Positions 41,881 through 51,383 of a stretch of DNA of 64,000 nucleotides are shown piece after piece. Source of the stretch: Verrucomicrobiota bacterium (GTDB taxonomy: Bacteria; Verrucomicrobiota; Verrucomicrobiia; Verrucomicrobiales; DEV007); the NCBI GenBank assembly GCA_002862135.1, contig PKCI01000038.1:1-64000 (forward strand). The letters are read 5' to 3'. Position numbers and translations under genes: made by a program. Numbering within the stretch: the first letter of the stretch is position 1; the number at the start of each line of letters is the position of its first letter. The notes under the pieces were generated by a model, which saw only the letters and a program-made list of their open reading frames with translations, ran no database searches and had not been told where the DNA came from.

Positions 41881-42186
41881 CAGAGAAGAGCTATGGTGAT
41901 TAGAGCTTGTCCATGACTTCCTTCAATAGCAACCTGTAAGGCGAGAGGAATGGGACGGCGATACGTGTTGAAGTGTCTTGAACTGGTGGGGGAATATCCC
42001 TGCACCCATTCCACTGCGAAACCCCTTTTGTCGCCTTTGTCTGCTCGGTTGAATCTTGTGCTTGGCTTGCCGATTCAAGCTGACGGGAATGAGCAGGTGC
42101 GTGAGGTGGGTTTTGAATTGATTGGTAAACAGGTGGCGTCGCGAATTGAAGCTGCGCTGAAGCAATAGACGGGAGACTGGACGACG
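41881..42186. other. spacer with a possible short gene or remnant (41950-42168, plus)
   Basis: A plus-strand frame of 72 residues from the ATG at 41950 ends 'EQVREVGFELIGKQVASRIE' and stops 18 bases before the sulfatase start. The last 40 residues read like a genuine C-terminal helix, the first 30 do not. It may be the tail of a lost gene or a small leader gene of the sulfatase operon. I cannot assign a family. Confidence 0.35.
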
Positions 42187-43593
42187 ATGAAATCGATTCT
42201 ACTTACTATTTCTATTCTGGCGCTTCTTTCAGGTTCCCGTGCTGATGATCGCCCAAATATTCTGTTGGTGATGGCGGATGACCAGGGCTGGGGGGATGCT
42301 GGATTCATGGGGCATCCTTTTGTCCAGACTCCGGGCATGGATGAAATGGCCGGGAACAGCGTCGTCTTCGAACGTTTCTACGCTTCCGCCCCGGTGTGCT
42401 CACCGACGAGAGCCAGTGTGATGACGGGACGCCATCCCTTCCGAACCAATGTGCCCAATCATGGGCACTACATGCGCCCGAATGAAGTCACTATTGCAGA
42501 GGTGCTTCGTGAATCCGGCTATGTGACCGGCCACTTCGGAAAGTGGCATATCGGCTCGGTTCAGCCTGACAGTCCCACCAACCCAGGCGGTGCCGGTTTT
42601 GATGAATGGTTTTCGGCGCTCAATTTCTTCGATGTTGATCCCTACTTAAGTCGCAGCGGGAACTACGAGAATCCGAAGGGGCAGGGCTCCGTCATCTCAA
42701 TGGATGCGACGATTGAGTTTCTCGAAAAGCACAAGGACGGCGACAAGCCCATGTTTACGGTGACATGGTTTCCGGCACCTCATGGCCCTTTTGCTGAAGT
42801 GCCAGTCGACTTTCGGGGCGAAGACGAGCTTTATGCCAGTGAGAAGAGCAAGGGCTACTTCCTTGAAATTACCTTGATTGATCAGCAGATTGCCCGATTG
42901 CGGGCGAGTCTCCGTGACATGGGGATTGAGGACAACACGATTCTTTGGTACACCAGTGACAACGGGGGGCTGGTCGAGGCCTCTTCCGGCGGACGGAAAA
43001 AGAAGGGGAGTATTTACGAAGGGGGATTGCGAGTGCTTTCGATCGTTGAGTGGCCGGCGAAATTGAAACCTGCCAGGATCTCGTTGCCATCCTCGTCCTC
43101 TGATATTTATCCCACTCTCGTCAGCATCGCCGGTGCTGTGGTGTCGCATCAGCCACAACTGGACGGGGTCGACCTGTCACCGGCCCTTATCGGTAGGGAG
43201 CAGGAGCATCCACCGATGGGCTTCTGGCATGATCACACAGGAGGTCAGTCGACCCACAGTGATCGGATCATCAAGGCTCTGATGGAAGCTCAGCAAGCGG
43301 GGCAACCGACGCCGCACCCGGAAAGAATTCTCAAGAATGTGAAGGAATTTCCGACCTTTGATCGCGGAGATTACAAAGGGCATGCCGCCTGGAACGACTG
43401 GCCCTGGAAGTTGCACCGCATTCAGAAAGGGGATGAGGTAAGGGTAGAGCTCTACAACCTGGAGTTAGATCCCATGGAGGCTACCGATCTCGCTGGAAGC
43501 GAAAAAGGGCGTGCTACGGAAATGCTGAAAGAACTCGAGGAATGGCAGAGCTCGGTTTACGATAGCTGGGAAGGTAAAGACTACACAAACTGA
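42187..43593 (+). CDS. exported sulfatase (type I, formylglycine-dependent)
   Basis: 468 residues; signal peptide 'SILLTISILALLSGSRA'. The metal site starts with 'LLVMADDQGWGD' (Asp31, Asp32). The formylglycine motif is C-S-P-T-R at 71-75 ('APVCSPTRASVMTGRHPFR'), 'HFGKWHIG' supplies Lys and His, and 'WYTSDNGG' closes the metal site. It removes sulfate esters from a glycan in the periplasm or outside. It is first in a tightly packed operon with L-fucose- and amino-sugar-type enzymes, suggesting a sulfated fucose- or hexosamine-containing substrate. Confidence 0.94.
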   Translation: MKSILLTISILALLSGSRADDRPNILLVMADDQGWGDAGFMGHPFVQTPGMDEMAGNSVVFERFYASAPVCSPTRASVMTGRHPFRTNVPNHGHYMRPNEVTIAEVLRESGYVTGHFGKWHIGSVQPDSPTNPGGAGFDEWFSALNFFDVDPYLSRSGNYENPKGQGSVISMDATIEFLEKHKDGDKPMFTVTWFPAPHGPFAEVPVDFRGEDELYASEKSKGYFLEITLIDQQIARLRASLRDMGIEDNTILWYTSDNGGLVEASSGGRKKKGSIYEGGLRVLSIVEWPAKLKPARISLPSSSSDIYPTLVSIAGAVVSHQPQLDGVDLSPALIGREQEHPPMGFWHDHTGGQSTHSDRIIKALMEAQQAGQPTPHPERILKNVKEFPTFDRGDYKGHAAWNDWPWKLHRIQKGDEVRVELYNLELDPMEATDLAGSEKGRATEMLKELEEWQSSVYDSWEGKDYTN

Positions 43594-43596
43594 GAA

Positions 43597-44424
43597 ATGC
43601 GCATCGACAGTCATCATCATTTCTGGAACTACGATCCTGTTGAATACGGGTGGATTGGCGAGGGAATGGACGTTCTTAAGCGGGACTTTGGTCCGGCTGA
43701 CCTGGGTAAGGTTGCGAAAGCGACAAAGATGGACGGATTCGTTTCCGTTCAGGCGAGGCAGACGATTGAGGAGACCGAATGGCTGTGTGGGTTGGCAGAG
43801 AAGAGCCCGTTGATCAGGGGCGTTGTTGGATGGGTGCCCCTGGCGGACTTTGAGGTGGAGAAGATCCTTGATTCTGTCTCAACGCCCTCGCTGAAAGGGA
43901 TTCGCCATGTGGTGCAGGGCGAGCCGGATCCGGAGTTCATTCTTGGCGAAGAGTATAATCGAGGAGTCAGCCTGTTAGGCCGTTTCGGGCTGGTATACGA
44001 CATTCTGATTTTCGGCAAGCAGCTGCCGTCGTCAATTCGGTTTGTTGATCAACACCCGGATTTGCCGATGGTCCTGGATCACATTGCCAAACCCGTGATC
44101 AGTGAAGCTTCGTTTGATCAGCAGTGGGAGAAAGATTTTCGTGAAATCGCGCAGCGAGAGAACCTGGTTTGCAAATTTTCCGGCGTCGTCACTGAGGTTC
44201 GTGATAAAGGCTGGTCGACCGATTTGATTCGCCCCTACTGGGAGGTGGCCCTGGAATCGTTTGGTCCACGCCGTCTGATGTTTGGCAGTGATTGGCCGGT
44301 TTGCCTATTGAAAACTGATTACGAAGCCTGGGTCGCTGCGATCGGGTCATTGATGAACGAGTTGTCGGCCGACGAGCAGGCTGATATCATGGGACGAAAT
44401 GCGATGAGAGTCTATGCCTTGTAG
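43597..44424 (+). CDS. amidohydrolase-2 family hydrolase, L-fuconolactonase-like
   Basis: 275 residues. 'RIDSHHHFWNYDP' supplies the metal-binding His residues, 'IRGVVGWVPLAD' and 'GIRHVVQGEPDPEFI' are typical of L-fucono-1,5-lactonase and L-rhamnono-lactonase, and 'RLMFGSDWPVCLL' is the family's final Asp motif. It would open a sugar lactone after oxidation of a 6-deoxy sugar. It starts 3 bases after the sulfatase. The specific sugar is inferred from the FucU-like neighbour. Confidence 0.88.
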   Translation: MRIDSHHHFWNYDPVEYGWIGEGMDVLKRDFGPADLGKVAKATKMDGFVSVQARQTIEETEWLCGLAEKSPLIRGVVGWVPLADFEVEKILDSVSTPSLKGIRHVVQGEPDPEFILGEEYNRGVSLLGRFGLVYDILIFGKQLPSSIRFVDQHPDLPMVLDHIAKPVISEASFDQQWEKDFREIAQRENLVCKFSGVVTEVRDKGWSTDLIRPYWEVALESFGPRRLMFGSDWPVCLLKTDYEAWVAAIGSLMNELSADEQADIMGRNAMRVYAL

Positions 44425-44430
44425 AGTGCC

Positions 44431-44880
44431 ATGCTGAAACACCAATTGATTCATCCGAAGATCAACGAAGTGCTGGGGCGGGCAGGTCACGGCAGCAAAG
44501 TTCTTATTGCTGACGGCAACTATCCGGCTTCGTCAGCGCTGGGATCTAGGGCGGAACTGGTCAGCTTGAACCTTTCACCCGGGATTCCGACCTGCAGCCA
44601 GGTCCTGGCGGCCCTGGTCACCGCTGTCCCGATCGAAGCGGCGGACTTGATGATGTATCAGACGACCGGACCGTATGCACTTACCGAAGAGCCGCCGGTG
44701 TGGGAAGAGTTTCGCCAGGTCTTTCGTGATTCGAACCTCGAAGTCGATTTTGGAACGATCGAACGCTTCGCGTTCTACGAAGCGGCTGGCCAACCCGATC
44801 AGGTTTTGACCATCCAGACGGCGGACCAGCAGAAATTTGCCAACATCCTCGTGACTATTGGCGTGCGAGGAGTTGACTGA
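44431..44880 (+). CDS. RbsD/FucU family sugar mutarotase, probable L-fucose mutarotase
   Basis: 149 residues. 'LIHPKINEVLGRAGHGSKVL' with 'IADGNYPASS' is the RbsD/FucU start, including the catalytic His and Asp, and 'FYEAAGQPDQVLTIQTAD' the C-terminal part. These enzymes speed interconversion of alpha and beta anomers of fucose or ribose. The neighbouring lactonase-like gene favours fucose. Followed immediately by the hexosamine gene region. Confidence 0.88.
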   Translation: MLKHQLIHPKINEVLGRAGHGSKVLIADGNYPASSALGSRAELVSLNLSPGIPTCSQVLAALVTAVPIEAADLMMYQTTGPYALTEEPPVWEEFRQVFRDSNLEVDFGTIERFAFYEAAGQPDQVLTIQTADQQKFANILVTIGVRGVD

Positions 44881-44979
44881 GTGACCAATTGGTGCCTTGA
44901 ATTCACTTTGAGGTGTTTCATAATGGGACATCCTTCGCAGCGTTGCTGGAAGGGCTGCTCTCGGCAGACTGTGGATGAT

Positions 44980-46830
44980 ATGCACGACCGTTACGAGAAG
45001 ATCCCCGTTCAGGTGTATCCGGAGGCTGGAGAAGCGGCCCGTCGGGTCGCTGCTGCAATAGCCGGTTTGATTCGATCACGCCAGGAGGAAGGCCGCGATG
45101 CTGTTCTCGGGCTGGCCACAGGTTCGACCCCGATTCCGGTGTATCGGGAATTGATCCGTTTGCACCATGAGAAAGGGCTCAGTTTTTGTAACGTCACCAC
45201 CTTTAATCTCGACGAATACAGTGGGCTCGATACGAATCACCCCGAGAGTTACACGCGGTTCATGCGTGAGCAGTTGTTTGATCACGTCGACATCGGCGAG
45301 GGGCGGACCAATATCCCCAATGCCTCTGGTGATTCGGCAGAGGAACTTGAGAACAAGTGTGCTGCCTACGAGCAGAAGATTCGTGATGCGGGCGGTATTG
45401 ACATCCAGTTGCTCGGTATCGGTCGAAGCGGTCACATCGGTTTCAACGAACCCGGTTCCCCAGTGACCTCACGGACTCGCGTGGTGACTTTAGATCGTAT
45501 CACGCGACTCGATGCGTCGGCCGACTTCCAGGGATTCCACAACGTTCCGCGAACGGCGGTGACAATGGGTGTCGGGACCATCCTCGAAGCAGACAAGGTC
45601 TTCCTGCTCGCCTGGGGCAAGGGCAAGGCTGACGTGGTTCGCATCGCGGCTGAAGAGCCGGAAAGTGAGGTGGTGTCGGCCAGTTTCCTGCAACGTCATT
45701 CCAACGCGGAGTTTGTTCTTGATAAGGCGGCTGCGGGCGATCTGACCCGACTGCGATACCCGTGGCTAGTGGATTCGATTTCCTGGACCCGACGGATGAA
45801 GCGTCGGGCTATTTCGTGGGCTTCCGGCAAGACTGAGAAGCCTATCCTCAAGCTGGTGGACGATGATTACAACGAATCTGGCCTCGGTGACCTGATCGTC
45901 GAAGGGGAGAACTCCTATTCGCTCAATATCGCGACGTTTAATGATTTTCAGCACACCATCACCGGTTGGCCGGGGGGTAAGCCGGATGCGAATGAAGAGA
46001 CCCGACCGGAGAAGTCGACCCCCCATCCCAAGCACGCCGTAATCTTTTCGGCGGAACCGCAGGATGCCCTCGTGGGGATGGGAGCGACTATCAATCGCCT
46101 CAAGGAGCAGGGCCATCACGTTACCCTCGTTGCACTGACGTCAGGGAATCTGCGGGTGCGCGACCAAGAAGCTCTCAAGTTGATTCGCTGCCTCAAGACA
46201 TTGGGGCAGTCGGAGCAAGTTTCTCATCAACTGGGTGATCACGTGGAGCGTCTCCAGGTCAGTCATGCCGAAGCGGCTTTAAATCCGGAGGTGAGGAAAC
46301 TGAAATCTGCGATTCTCCGGGCTGAGGTGGTCGATAGTGCTTCCGCGCTGGGGGTTGATGAAGAAGCGCTTCAATTTCTCAACCTGCCATTTTACGAATC
46401 AGGTAGGTTTCGCCAGTTTCATGTCACTGATGCTGACCATGAAGCGGTCGCAAAGTTGCTGGAAATGTTGAATCCGAATCTCGTTTTTGTCTCCGGCTCG
46501 GTTGCCGATCCGATGAGTCCGCAGGGAATCGCTTTTCAACTGGTGGCTGCCGCCATCCGTAAGTTTCCGATCACAGCGGATCACATCTGGTGTTACCGCC
46601 ATCGTGAAGAGGCACTGAAGCCTTACGAAATCGACATGTCTGTTCCGATCAGTCCGCTACAGCATGAATTGAAGGGGAACGCCCTGCAGCGACTGCGTGC
46701 GGTCGTTGACCTTCGGAATGAGGAGTCACTCAACGATGATCGTTCCGTCGCGGCCGCCTACGACGAGCTAGGGCTCGCGGAATACGAGGCCATGGAAGTC
46801 TTTCAACGCGTGAAGGTGGAAAAGTTATGA
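44980..46830 (+). CDS. glucosamine-6-phosphate deaminase fused to a degenerate PIG-L domain
   Basis: 616 residues from the ATG at 44980; in-frame starts upstream (GTG 44881, ATG 44923) add non-conserved residues. N-terminal NagB domain: 'LATGSTPIPVYREL', 'NLDEY' and 'GIGRSGHIGFNEP' at 146-158 with His152 and Glu157. The Asp of E. coli NagB (Asp141) is Ser150 here, as in this fused subfamily, where Thr/Ser is usual (recalled). From about residue 350 comes a PIG-L-type deacetylase domain whose metal motifs are lost: 'FSAEPQDALVGMG' instead of 'SPHPDDD', and 'VADPMSPQG' instead of 'ADPHGTH'. It likely deaminates GlcN-6-phosphate or a related amino sugar. Confidence 0.88.
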   Translation: MHDRYEKIPVQVYPEAGEAARRVAAAIAGLIRSRQEEGRDAVLGLATGSTPIPVYRELIRLHHEKGLSFCNVTTFNLDEYSGLDTNHPESYTRFMREQLFDHVDIGEGRTNIPNASGDSAEELENKCAAYEQKIRDAGGIDIQLLGIGRSGHIGFNEPGSPVTSRTRVVTLDRITRLDASADFQGFHNVPRTAVTMGVGTILEADKVFLLAWGKGKADVVRIAAEEPESEVVSASFLQRHSNAEFVLDKAAAGDLTRLRYPWLVDSISWTRRMKRRAISWASGKTEKPILKLVDDDYNESGLGDLIVEGENSYSLNIATFNDFQHTITGWPGGKPDANEETRPEKSTPHPKHAVIFSAEPQDALVGMGATINRLKEQGHHVTLVALTSGNLRVRDQEALKLIRCLKTLGQSEQVSHQLGDHVERLQVSHAEAALNPEVRKLKSAILRAEVVDSASALGVDEEALQFLNLPFYESGRFRQFHVTDADHEAVAKLLEMLNPNLVFVSGSVADPMSPQGIAFQLVAAAIRKFPITADHIWCYRHREEALKPYEIDMSVPISPLQHELKGNALQRLRAVVDLRNEESLNDDRSVAAAYDELGLAEYEAMEVFQRVKVEKL

Positions 46831-47696
46831 TCGCCCTTGAAGAATTCTCCCTGTCGAACGCCGGCGCTGATATTTTTGTTCCGGATGGTGTGACAGTCAA
46901 GGAAGCGCTGGCGCGGACGACGCATCTTGCTATCGGGGCTCATCACGACGACCTCGAGATCGCAGCTTACCCCGCGATCGAGAGTTGCTTCGAAAACCCG
47001 GATGCTTGGTTTGCCGGTGTCGTCGTCACTGATGGGCGAGGCAGTTCGAGGACTGGTCCTTACGAAAACTATTCTGATGAGGAGATGCGTGAAATTCGTA
47101 GGCGTGAACAGATTCGTGCAGCGATGTTGGGGGATTACAGCGTGGTGATTCAACTCGATTACCAGAGCAGCGAAATCAAAGAAGGGATCAATGAAGGTCT
47201 GGTTGCTGACTTGCAAGCCGTCCTAGTCGCAGCCGGAGCAGGGGAGGTGACATCTCACCAGCCGCTGGATCGTCACGCGACCCATATCGCTGTGTTCTAT
47301 CATGTCCTTGAGGCACTCCGGCAACTTCCCAAGGAACAAAAGCCGGAGACCTTTCTCGGAGCTGAAGTCTGGGGCAAGCTCGACTGGTTGTCTTCGACTC
47401 AGAAGCTGACCCTGGATAGCGGTCGACGCGAGCATCTCGCTCAGGCTCTAATCGGAGTGTTCGACTCCCAGATTGCCGGGGGAAAGCGATACGACTTGGG
47501 AGAAATTGGTCATCGCCATGCTAACGCCACCTACGGTGAATCCCACTCCAGTGATGAGTTTTCCCAGGCATCTCTGGCAGTGGACTTGTCAGGATTGCTG
47601 GATGATCCTGCAAGATCTGCGAGGCAGTTTGCATTGAATGCCGTTGAACGTTTTCGCGATGAAACTGAGCAGCGACTAGCGGCCTGGGAGAACTGA
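46827..47696 (+). CDS. PIG-L family N-deacetylase
   Basis: 289 residues. An intact metal motif 'AIGAHHDDLEIAAYP' (His39-His40-Asp41-Asp42), then 'VVVTDGRGSSRTGPY' and a His-x-x-His-type stretch 'HQPLDRHATHIAV'. These zinc enzymes remove acetyl groups from N-acetylglucosamine-type sugars. It overlaps the end of the fused NagB gene by ATGA, and may provide the deacetylase activity that the fused domain has lost. No signal peptide, so cytoplasmic. Confidence 0.9.
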   Translation: MIALEEFSLSNAGADIFVPDGVTVKEALARTTHLAIGAHHDDLEIAAYPAIESCFENPDAWFAGVVVTDGRGSSRTGPYENYSDEEMREIRRREQIRAAMLGDYSVVIQLDYQSSEIKEGINEGLVADLQAVLVAAGAGEVTSHQPLDRHATHIAVFYHVLEALRQLPKEQKPETFLGAEVWGKLDWLSSTQKLTLDSGRREHLAQALIGVFDSQIAGGKRYDLGEIGHRHANATYGESHSSDEFSQASLAVDLSGLLDDPARSARQFALNAVERFRDETEQRLAAWEN

Positions 47697-47708
47697 TTTC
47701 AAAAAATT

Positions 47709-48785
47709 ATGGATAACAATCAACCCGTAAGAGTTCTCGTAGTCGGCTGCGGCCACATGGGGAAATCCCACGCCAAGGCCTACCAGAAACTTGATGGATT
47801 TGAAATTGTCGGCGTCGTTAGTCGTACCAGTGTCAGTCGGGAAGCCATGTTCGCAGAACTTGGAGAGACCTGGCCCGGCTTCGATAGCTACGAACAAGCC
47901 CTCGAAGAACTGAAGCCTGACGCTGTTTCAATCAATACCTTCCCGGACACACACGCCGACTACGCGATCAAAGCCATGAAAGCGGGGGCACATGTCTTTC
48001 TCGAGAAGCCGATTGCCGAGACGGTGGCGGAGGCTGAAGAGGTGGTTCGTGTGGCAAGAGAAACGGGCAAAGCGATCACGATCGGCTACATCCTGCGGGT
48101 TCATCCTTCCTGGATGGAATTCGTGAACCAGGCTCGTCAACTTGGGAAGCCGCTTGTGATGCGGATGAACCTGAACCAGCAGAGTCACGGGGACAACTGG
48201 CAAACCCACAAGAATATCATGTCATCTCTTCCGCCGATGGTAGACTGCGGCGTCCATTACGTTGATGTGATGTGCCAGATGACCGAATCGAAGCCGGTGC
48301 GTGTCAGTGCGATTCAGGCTCACCTCTCTGATGAGGTGGGTGACCAGTGCAACTACGGACAGATGCAGATCACTTTCGAAGACGGTTCCGTCGGCTGGTA
48401 TGAGGCAGGCTGGGGGCCAATGATGAGCACAATGGCGCACTTTGTGAAAGACGTGGTCGGGCCGAAAGGTTCCGTCAGCATCGCTGCTAAGGAAGGCGAA
48501 GGAAAGGAAAGCGATAACGTGGATTCCCACACCCGTACTGAAAGCCTGCTGGTGCATCGTGGAACTCTCGATGGAAAAGGCGCCTTCGTGGAGCAAGACC
48601 GTTACATCGATCTTGAAGACGAGCCTGGGCACGATGATCTTTGCGAACGGGAACAGGATTTGTTTCTCAGGGCGATTCGGGGCGAGGTTGATATGACCCG
48701 CCACATCCAAGACGCGCTGAACAGCCTGCGAATTGTTCTGGCAGCGCAGGAAGCCGCCGAGCAGGGCAAATCTATTGAATTGTGA
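47709..48785 (+). CDS. Gfo/Idh/MocA family NAD(P)-dependent sugar oxidoreductase
   Basis: 358 residues. Rossmann start 'VLVVGCGHMGKSHAKAY', the family signature 'HVFLEKPIAETVAEAEEVV', and the substrate-domain residues 'PMVDCGVHYVDVMCQM' with the catalytic-type Asp-x-x-x-His. No export signal, unlike the homologue at 62522. It probably oxidises or rearranges a sugar within the pathway of this operon. GTGA overlap couples it to the GntR gene. Confidence 0.92.
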   Translation: MDNNQPVRVLVVGCGHMGKSHAKAYQKLDGFEIVGVVSRTSVSREAMFAELGETWPGFDSYEQALEELKPDAVSINTFPDTHADYAIKAMKAGAHVFLEKPIAETVAEAEEVVRVARETGKAITIGYILRVHPSWMEFVNQARQLGKPLVMRMNLNQQSHGDNWQTHKNIMSSLPPMVDCGVHYVDVMCQMTESKPVRVSAIQAHLSDEVGDQCNYGQMQITFEDGSVGWYEAGWGPMMSTMAHFVKDVVGPKGSVSIAAKEGEGKESDNVDSHTRTESLLVHRGTLDGKGAFVEQDRYIDLEDEPGHDDLCEREQDLFLRAIRGEVDMTRHIQDALNSLRIVLAAQEAAEQGKSIEL

Positions 48786-49897
48786 GCGGGGCCAACCACA
48801 CCATTTCGCGCCAGCCGCTTTGGAGAAAGGTGGCCGATGCAATTCAAGTTGACATTGCCAGCGGGCAGTGGGCCGGCACCTTACCTGGTGAACATCAGCT
48901 GACCAACCACTATGGTGTGGGGCGCCGTTCCATTCGTTCCGCCCTGCAGAGGCTGGAGGAAAATGGCGTCATCGGAACCAGTCCCGGAAAGCCCCGCCAG
49001 ATTCTTGCCAAAGCCGAAGGAGTAACAGCAGCCTCCGAGGTCCCTGATCATGTGATGCTGATCAGTCCTTACGCCGAGGAACAGGGAATCACGAGGTCAC
49101 GCATTCTTTTTAATCGAACTTTTCAGGAGTTGAGTAAACGAGGTATTCAGCTGGTGCCGAGGCGGATTGAAGTCAAAACAGCCAAGGCGCTCAATCGCAA
49201 TCTGGGCCAGTTGAAAGAACAATTTCCCCGTTCAGTCTGGCTGTTACACGATTGCTCAGGAGCGGTGCAGCGATGGTGCTACGAGAACGGTGAGCGGGCT
49301 CTCGTCCTCGGCGGGCGTGATCCGAAAGTGTTATTCACTTCGGTAGACATGGATGTCGAGGTGGTCATTGATCAGGCCATCCAACGCTTTGAAGCTGCCG
49401 GGCATGATGCTTCCAATATCATGATGCTGATGCGTCGCGATCCGGGCAAACTGAACCGGCGAGCCTGCGACCTCTTTGTGGAGACTCTCAAACAGCGAAC
49501 GCTCGAAAAAGCATCAGATGTGAAGAAACGGATTCTGCTGCACGACAAGGCCAACCTGATTGATCTACTGCGAGACCGTCTCGGTCGCAGTAATCCACCC
49601 ACGGCCCTGCTTTGTTGGCGAACCCATGATGCGATTCGCACGGTGACCTTCCTGACTCACCAGGGGGTCTCGATTCCAGAGAATTTATCTGTGATCAGCT
49701 GCGGCAGTTCTCCCACGATGGAGTTCATTCATCCGGCTATCACCCGGTTCCTGAGCCCGACTGGAGACTACGAACGCTGTTTTCTTCGCCAGTTGATCCG
49801 GCTGCTGGAAGGGGATGGCGCAAGCGATCGGGATTATCGGTTCGTTCCAGAGTTTCTCGACGGGATGACAGTGACTCGCCCTCAGTTGTTGAAGTGA
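48782..49897 (+). CDS. GntR-type transcriptional regulator with LacI-like ligand-binding domain
   Basis: 371 residues from a GTG start that overlaps the preceding stop (GTGA). Residues about 10-75 are a GntR winged helix ('WRKVADAIQVDIASGQWAGT', 'LTNHYGVGRRSIRSALQRLE'). Residues about 88 to the end resemble periplasmic-binding-protein-like effector domains ('VSIPENLSVISCGSSPTMEF' and 'VPEFLDGMTVTRP' are typical LacI/XylR ends). It is the likely local regulator of the 42-52 kb operon, sensing a sugar from the glycan. The operator was not identified. Confidence 0.9.
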   Translation: MSGANHTISRQPLWRKVADAIQVDIASGQWAGTLPGEHQLTNHYGVGRRSIRSALQRLEENGVIGTSPGKPRQILAKAEGVTAASEVPDHVMLISPYAEEQGITRSRILFNRTFQELSKRGIQLVPRRIEVKTAKALNRNLGQLKEQFPRSVWLLHDCSGAVQRWCYENGERALVLGGRDPKVLFTSVDMDVEVVIDQAIQRFEAAGHDASNIMMLMRRDPGKLNRRACDLFVETLKQRTLEKASDVKKRILLHDKANLIDLLRDRLGRSNPPTALLCWRTHDAIRTVTFLTHQGVSIPENLSVISCGSSPTMEFIHPAITRFLSPTGDYERCFLRQLIRLLEGDGASDRDYRFVPEFLDGMTVTRPQLLK

Positions 49898-49996
49898 TTT
49901 TCCGGTGGGGTGTGCCAAAGAGGGACAAGCGCAGGCGTGTTGTGATTTGGCGGCCGACGCGGTTTCATTTTCGGTAACACTTAAGCCTGAAGTCAT

Positions 49997-51379
49997 ATGA
50001 TCACGCCTGTCCTTGATCCCGGATTTGTTCCTGCAGCTCTATGGAATCGAGACTTTCTCGAGAAAGTGAAAGAAGATTCTGACTCCGTGGAACTAGCGAT
50101 ATCAATTTCGCGCCCGGACGGAGTGACGTTTCGCTACGACACGAAAATCCTCAGCCCGGTGAAAGATAATGTGGCGCTCAACTTTCGTTATGTTGAGCGC
50201 CTATTGAAGTTTCTGCTGTGGGCCAAGGGAGGAAGTCGTGTCTTGATCTACGGTGATGATGCACTGACCACTAGCCTGGCGGGATCCTACTCCGGCGACG
50301 GAGCCCGACAGTTTGATAGCGACACTCTCGGGCAGAAGGTCTTCGGTGAGGCGATCACCATTTTACCTGCCAGGAAAGAAGAGCTGCCGGATGAGAGCCA
50401 GAGCACGGTAGCCCTGGGCCGCAATCTGAACGGCTGCCGGATCGGGTTTGATCTCGGCGGATCGGATCGTAAGTGTGCGGCTTTGATTGACGGTGAGGTG
50501 GTGTATTCAGAAGAAGTGGAGTGGGATCCGTATTTCCAGAAAGACCCCCGTTATCACTATTGCGGCGTCTTGGATTCGCTAATGACTGCGGCGGGACACC
50601 TCCCCCAGGTTGACGCGATCGGTGGGTCAGCAGCCGGTGTCTATATTAATAATCAGGTTCGGCTGGCGTCGCTGTTTCGCGGGGTGACCGATCACGATAC
50701 CTTCAAGTCCAGTGTCGAGCCGATGTTCACTGACCTGATAGGCAAGCACTTTCCAGGAACACCGTTTGAAATTGTGAATGATGGAGACGTCACGGCGCTG
50801 GCAGGGGCCATGAGTCTCGGCACACACGGCGTCATGGGAATCGCCATGGGTACGTCCGAGGCGGTGGGTTATGTCGATTTGAACGGCCAGGTCACCCCGT
50901 GGTTGAACGAGTTGGCCTTCGCTCCGGTGGATTATCGTGACGGCGGTCCCGTTGACGAATGGTCAGGAGATGAAGGATGCGGCGCCCAATTCTGCTCGCA
51001 GCAGGCTGTGGCCCGGCTCACCGGGAAGGCCGGACTTGACTATGGAGAGCTTTCGTTTCCTGAGCAATTGATCGAAGTGCAGAGAGCGATGGAAGTCGGT
51101 GATGAGCGGGCGGTGAAAATCTACGAAACGCTCGGGACCTGCTTCGGATACAATCTGGCGCACTACGCGGAGTTCTACGACATCAACACGCTTATCATCA
51201 TGGGACGGGTGACTTCCGGCTCGGGAGGTGATTTGCTGATCGACCGGGCTCGCGAAGTGTTGCGGTCTGAGTTTCCCGAATTGGCTGAGACAATTCAGCT
51301 CACTATTCCTAATGAAAAAATGAAACGGCATGGTCAGGCTATTGCAGCGGCGTCCCTGCCGGCATTGAATCCCAACTGA
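49997..51379 (+). CDS. ROK-like sugar kinase with N-terminal extension
   Basis: 460 residues. An N-terminal region of about 150 residues of unknown fold precedes an actin/ROK-type ATPase core: phosphate 1 'IGFDLGGSDRKCAAL', catalytic Asp in 'EIVNDGDVTALAGAM', phosphate 2 'IAMGTSEAVGYV', and 'NTLIIMGRVTSGSGGDLLI'. The ROK zinc motif is altered ('SGDEGCGAQFCSQQA' instead of C-x-C-G-x-x-G-C). It presumably phosphorylates an amino sugar or deoxy sugar, feeding the NagB-like enzyme. Confidence 0.85.
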   Translation: MITPVLDPGFVPAALWNRDFLEKVKEDSDSVELAISISRPDGVTFRYDTKILSPVKDNVALNFRYVERLLKFLLWAKGGSRVLIYGDDALTTSLAGSYSGDGARQFDSDTLGQKVFGEAITILPARKEELPDESQSTVALGRNLNGCRIGFDLGGSDRKCAALIDGEVVYSEEVEWDPYFQKDPRYHYCGVLDSLMTAAGHLPQVDAIGGSAAGVYINNQVRLASLFRGVTDHDTFKSSVEPMFTDLIGKHFPGTPFEIVNDGDVTALAGAMSLGTHGVMGIAMGTSEAVGYVDLNGQVTPWLNELAFAPVDYRDGGPVDEWSGDEGCGAQFCSQQAVARLTGKAGLDYGELSFPEQLIEVQRAMEVGDERAVKIYETLGTCFGYNLAHYAEFYDINTLIIMGRVTSGSGGDLLIDRAREVLRSEFPELAETIQLTIPNEKMKRHGQAIAAASLPALNPN

Positions 51380-51383
51380 TTTT

